Assembly (NCBI RefSeq): GCF_000717245.1
Contig: NZ_JNYQ01000011.1
Coordinates: 186,001 to 250,000 of the forward strand
Reading direction: 5' to 3'
Source: Kitasatospora papulosa
GTDB taxonomy: Bacteria; Actinomycetota; Actinomycetes; Streptomycetales; Streptomycetaceae
Length of the DNA: 64,000 bases
Positions 59,901-62,900 of this stretch are shown piece by piece. Below the pieces are notes generated by a model. That model had not been told where the DNA came from and ran no database searches. It saw nothing but the letters and a program-made list of their open reading frames with translations. Numbering within the stretch: position 1 is the first letter of the stretch; every line of letters starts with the position of its first letter. The translations under genes were made by a program, and so were the position numbers.

Positions 59901-62900
59901 GGAGCTCGGTCCGCAGGCGCTGGCAGACCTCCTGGCCGCCGATCCCGTGCTGGCCTCGCTGCCCCGCGACGTTCCGGTGGTGCTGGTGAGCCCGTACGCG
60001 GGTGCGCAGTACGGGCCGTTGGCGCGGGCCGCGGCGGAGCGGCTGGGCCGCAGGGTCTGGGCCCCCAGCGGCGACGGCCGTGTCACCGGCGCCGAGGGCG
60101 ATCCCGGTGCCACGACCACCGGGCCGGTCGCCTCCGTACCCTCGCTCGTCGACTCCGACCCCGACGACGCGTACGGCGACTGGGTGCCGTTCGACCCTCC
60201 GTCGGACGGTGCCACTCGGGCCGAGGACCGCGAGTGGGTCACGGTGGACGGCGTCCGGTTCCGGGACAGCGACGTGGAGACCCGGCCGCTGGTCGGGGCG
60301 GACCACCGCTTCGAGGGCCGCGAGTCGATGCCGGACGACGGCCGCAGGCGGCTGCGGGAGCGGCGGCTGAGGCTGTACCGGGGCATGCGGGAGCGCACAC
60401 ACGTGGTCCGCGTCGGCGACGCCTTCCACACGGTCGGCGCCGAGGAGACCGCCCCGGACCCCGAGGCGTCCGTCTACACCTTCCACGCCCACGGGGTCCC
60501 CGGAGGCCTGAAGCTGGCCGGCAAGGACGGCCGCGTCCTGCTGCTCGGCGCCGAGGACGGCGGGCGCTACATCGGCGGGCTGCCCGAGGTCGTCGCGCGG
60601 GCTGCCGGGGACGCCCTGCACGTCGCGAGCTGCTACGGCGCCGTGGCCGGTGACCCGCTGCGCAGCCAGTCCCTCATCAGGCCCGCCCCGCTCGTCGAGG
60701 ACCCCCTGGAGGAGGTGGCGCTCGCGCAGCACGCCGCCAACCACAGCGGGCGCACCACCACCGCCGCCACCGGCAGGACCGGCTACAACGACTCCGTGCG
60801 GCTGCTCGCGGCGACGCCTGAAGGCACCCTGGCGCGGATGGAGACCTTCCTGCCCGAACCGGTCGGTGCGACAGCCGAGTTGGCCGAGGCGGCCGGCCTG
60901 CGCCCCCTGCCGCGTCCCGCCGGTCTCCCCGCCTGGGACGACGAGGCGCCGCGCGCCCTGCGGCTGACACGGGCCCTGCGCCTGGTCTTCGGCAACGACG
61001 TCGAGGCCGACCGCGGCGTGCCGGGGGGCCGTTACGAGCGGCTGCTGCGCGGCATCGGCGCGCTGGAGACCCTGCGGGCGAACGACCCGGCGCTGAGCGG
61101 GTACACCCCGCTGCGCATGGAGCTGTGGCAGCTCCTCGTACCGGCGCCCGACGAGGGAGCCGCACCGGGGCCGGCCGACTTCGAGGCCGTGCTCGACCGG
61201 GCCCTGGCCGCGCCGGGGGACGCCGCGCTCACCGACGTATGGGACGTGCCCGCACTGCGGGCCGCGTCCGGCCGGCTCACCGACGGTGGCGACGGCGCGG
61301 TCCGGCCGGTGCTGCGGATGCCCACCGGACCGCTCACCCGGCGCGCCTACGCCCGCGCGCTGTGGGCGATGACCGGCGCGGCACGGCTGCTCGACGCCGC
61401 TTCCCCGGCGGAGCGGGAGGAGAGGGGACGTGCGGTGCTCCACCTGCCCGCCGGCACCGCGTGGGACGCGGCCGCGGAGGCCCGGCTGCGGGAGCTGACC
61501 GAGCAGGCCTTCGCCGCCGGACGTACATCCGGCCACCCGGACGAGCTGGCCGTCTTCCACCTGGAGACGATGGGGGCGTTCGCCGAGGGGAGCCGGATGC
61601 GTGCGCCCGGCGGCCCCCTCCAGGGCCGCGACTGGGGCCCCGCGCCGACCCCCGGCGGGCCGGAGCTCCAGCGCCCGTTCACCGCTCCGGACGCCGGATC
61701 GCCTGACTCCGCCCCGTGGGCCCAGGAGGGCGCCGTCGCCCCGTACTTCGTGTCGGCGGAGACGAATACCGCCGGTGCCGTGGTCCTGCACCTGACCGGT
61801 GGCACCGTGCAGGTCGGCGTGCGGGAGTTCTACGCCTTGCTGGAGTCCGACCCGGAGCTGCCGCTGATCGGCCGGCACCGCCCCGTGGTCCTCCTCGTAC
61901 CCGGTCTCGGCTCGGGGGAGCTGCGCGACCAGCAGCACTTCTCCCTCACGAACGACCGGACGGTGTGGAGCCACGACGATGCGCCGGCTGTCACCGAGGA
62001 CGGCGCGACCCCGCCGGAGGCACCCAGCCCGGGCGTCTGGCGCAGGACCGTGCCGCAGTTGCCGTCCGCCGGGCCGTCCGCCACGGACGTGGTGCGGAAC
62101 CCGGAGTGGAACGCGAGCCCCGCCACCGATCCGGACGCCGGAGCAGCCGCTGCGGGCCCGGCGGGGCCCTACTCGGTGGACGGGCGGTTCGACGAGCGGT
62201 TCGCGGAGACCCTGGAGGCCTTCCCCGTGGCCTCCGCCACCGACCGCCACACGGTGTGGGGTTACGGCCAGGAAGACGCGGAGTTCCACGTGTTCGTGGC
62301 CGAGATACCGTCCCTCGGACTGCGCGGCGAGTACACCTCGGACGGCCCGTCCGCCGGTGGTGTCACCGACATGGCCGGGAGGGTGTACTCCGACGGCCCT
62401 GCGTGGGACTGGTACCTGCCCGGCCGCGGACTCGTCGCCTCCTCCCGCCTGCTGACGGAGCCGCACACGGGCACCGAGGACGGTCCCCCGCCCGTGCCGG
62501 TCGTCTGGCCCGCCACCGGGCCGGTGAGCAGCGCTCCGCCCGTCGACCCCGCCACCGTCGCCGCCGACCCGGCCGCACTGGCGGGCAGCAAGCTCCCCGA
62601 CGCACTGTGGCGCGACCACGACGGCCCCCTGTTCCGCTTCAGTCCCGACGGGCCCGAGCGGGTCTTCGGCGTGGGCCTCAGGGCGTACGGCCCCGACATG
62701 GTGCACCTCCTCGACCACGTCTACGGGGGCAGTTCCCTGGTCCCCACCACCGTCTTCGCGAGCACGACCGCGAACCGTCACTACGTGCGCGACAGCGCCC
62801 GCGCGAACCCGATGGGCGCCCACGCCCTGTACCACCGCTACCGCTGGCGCTACGACATCCAGGTCCCCGGCGGCATCGACGTGAACGCCACCCTCGGCCT

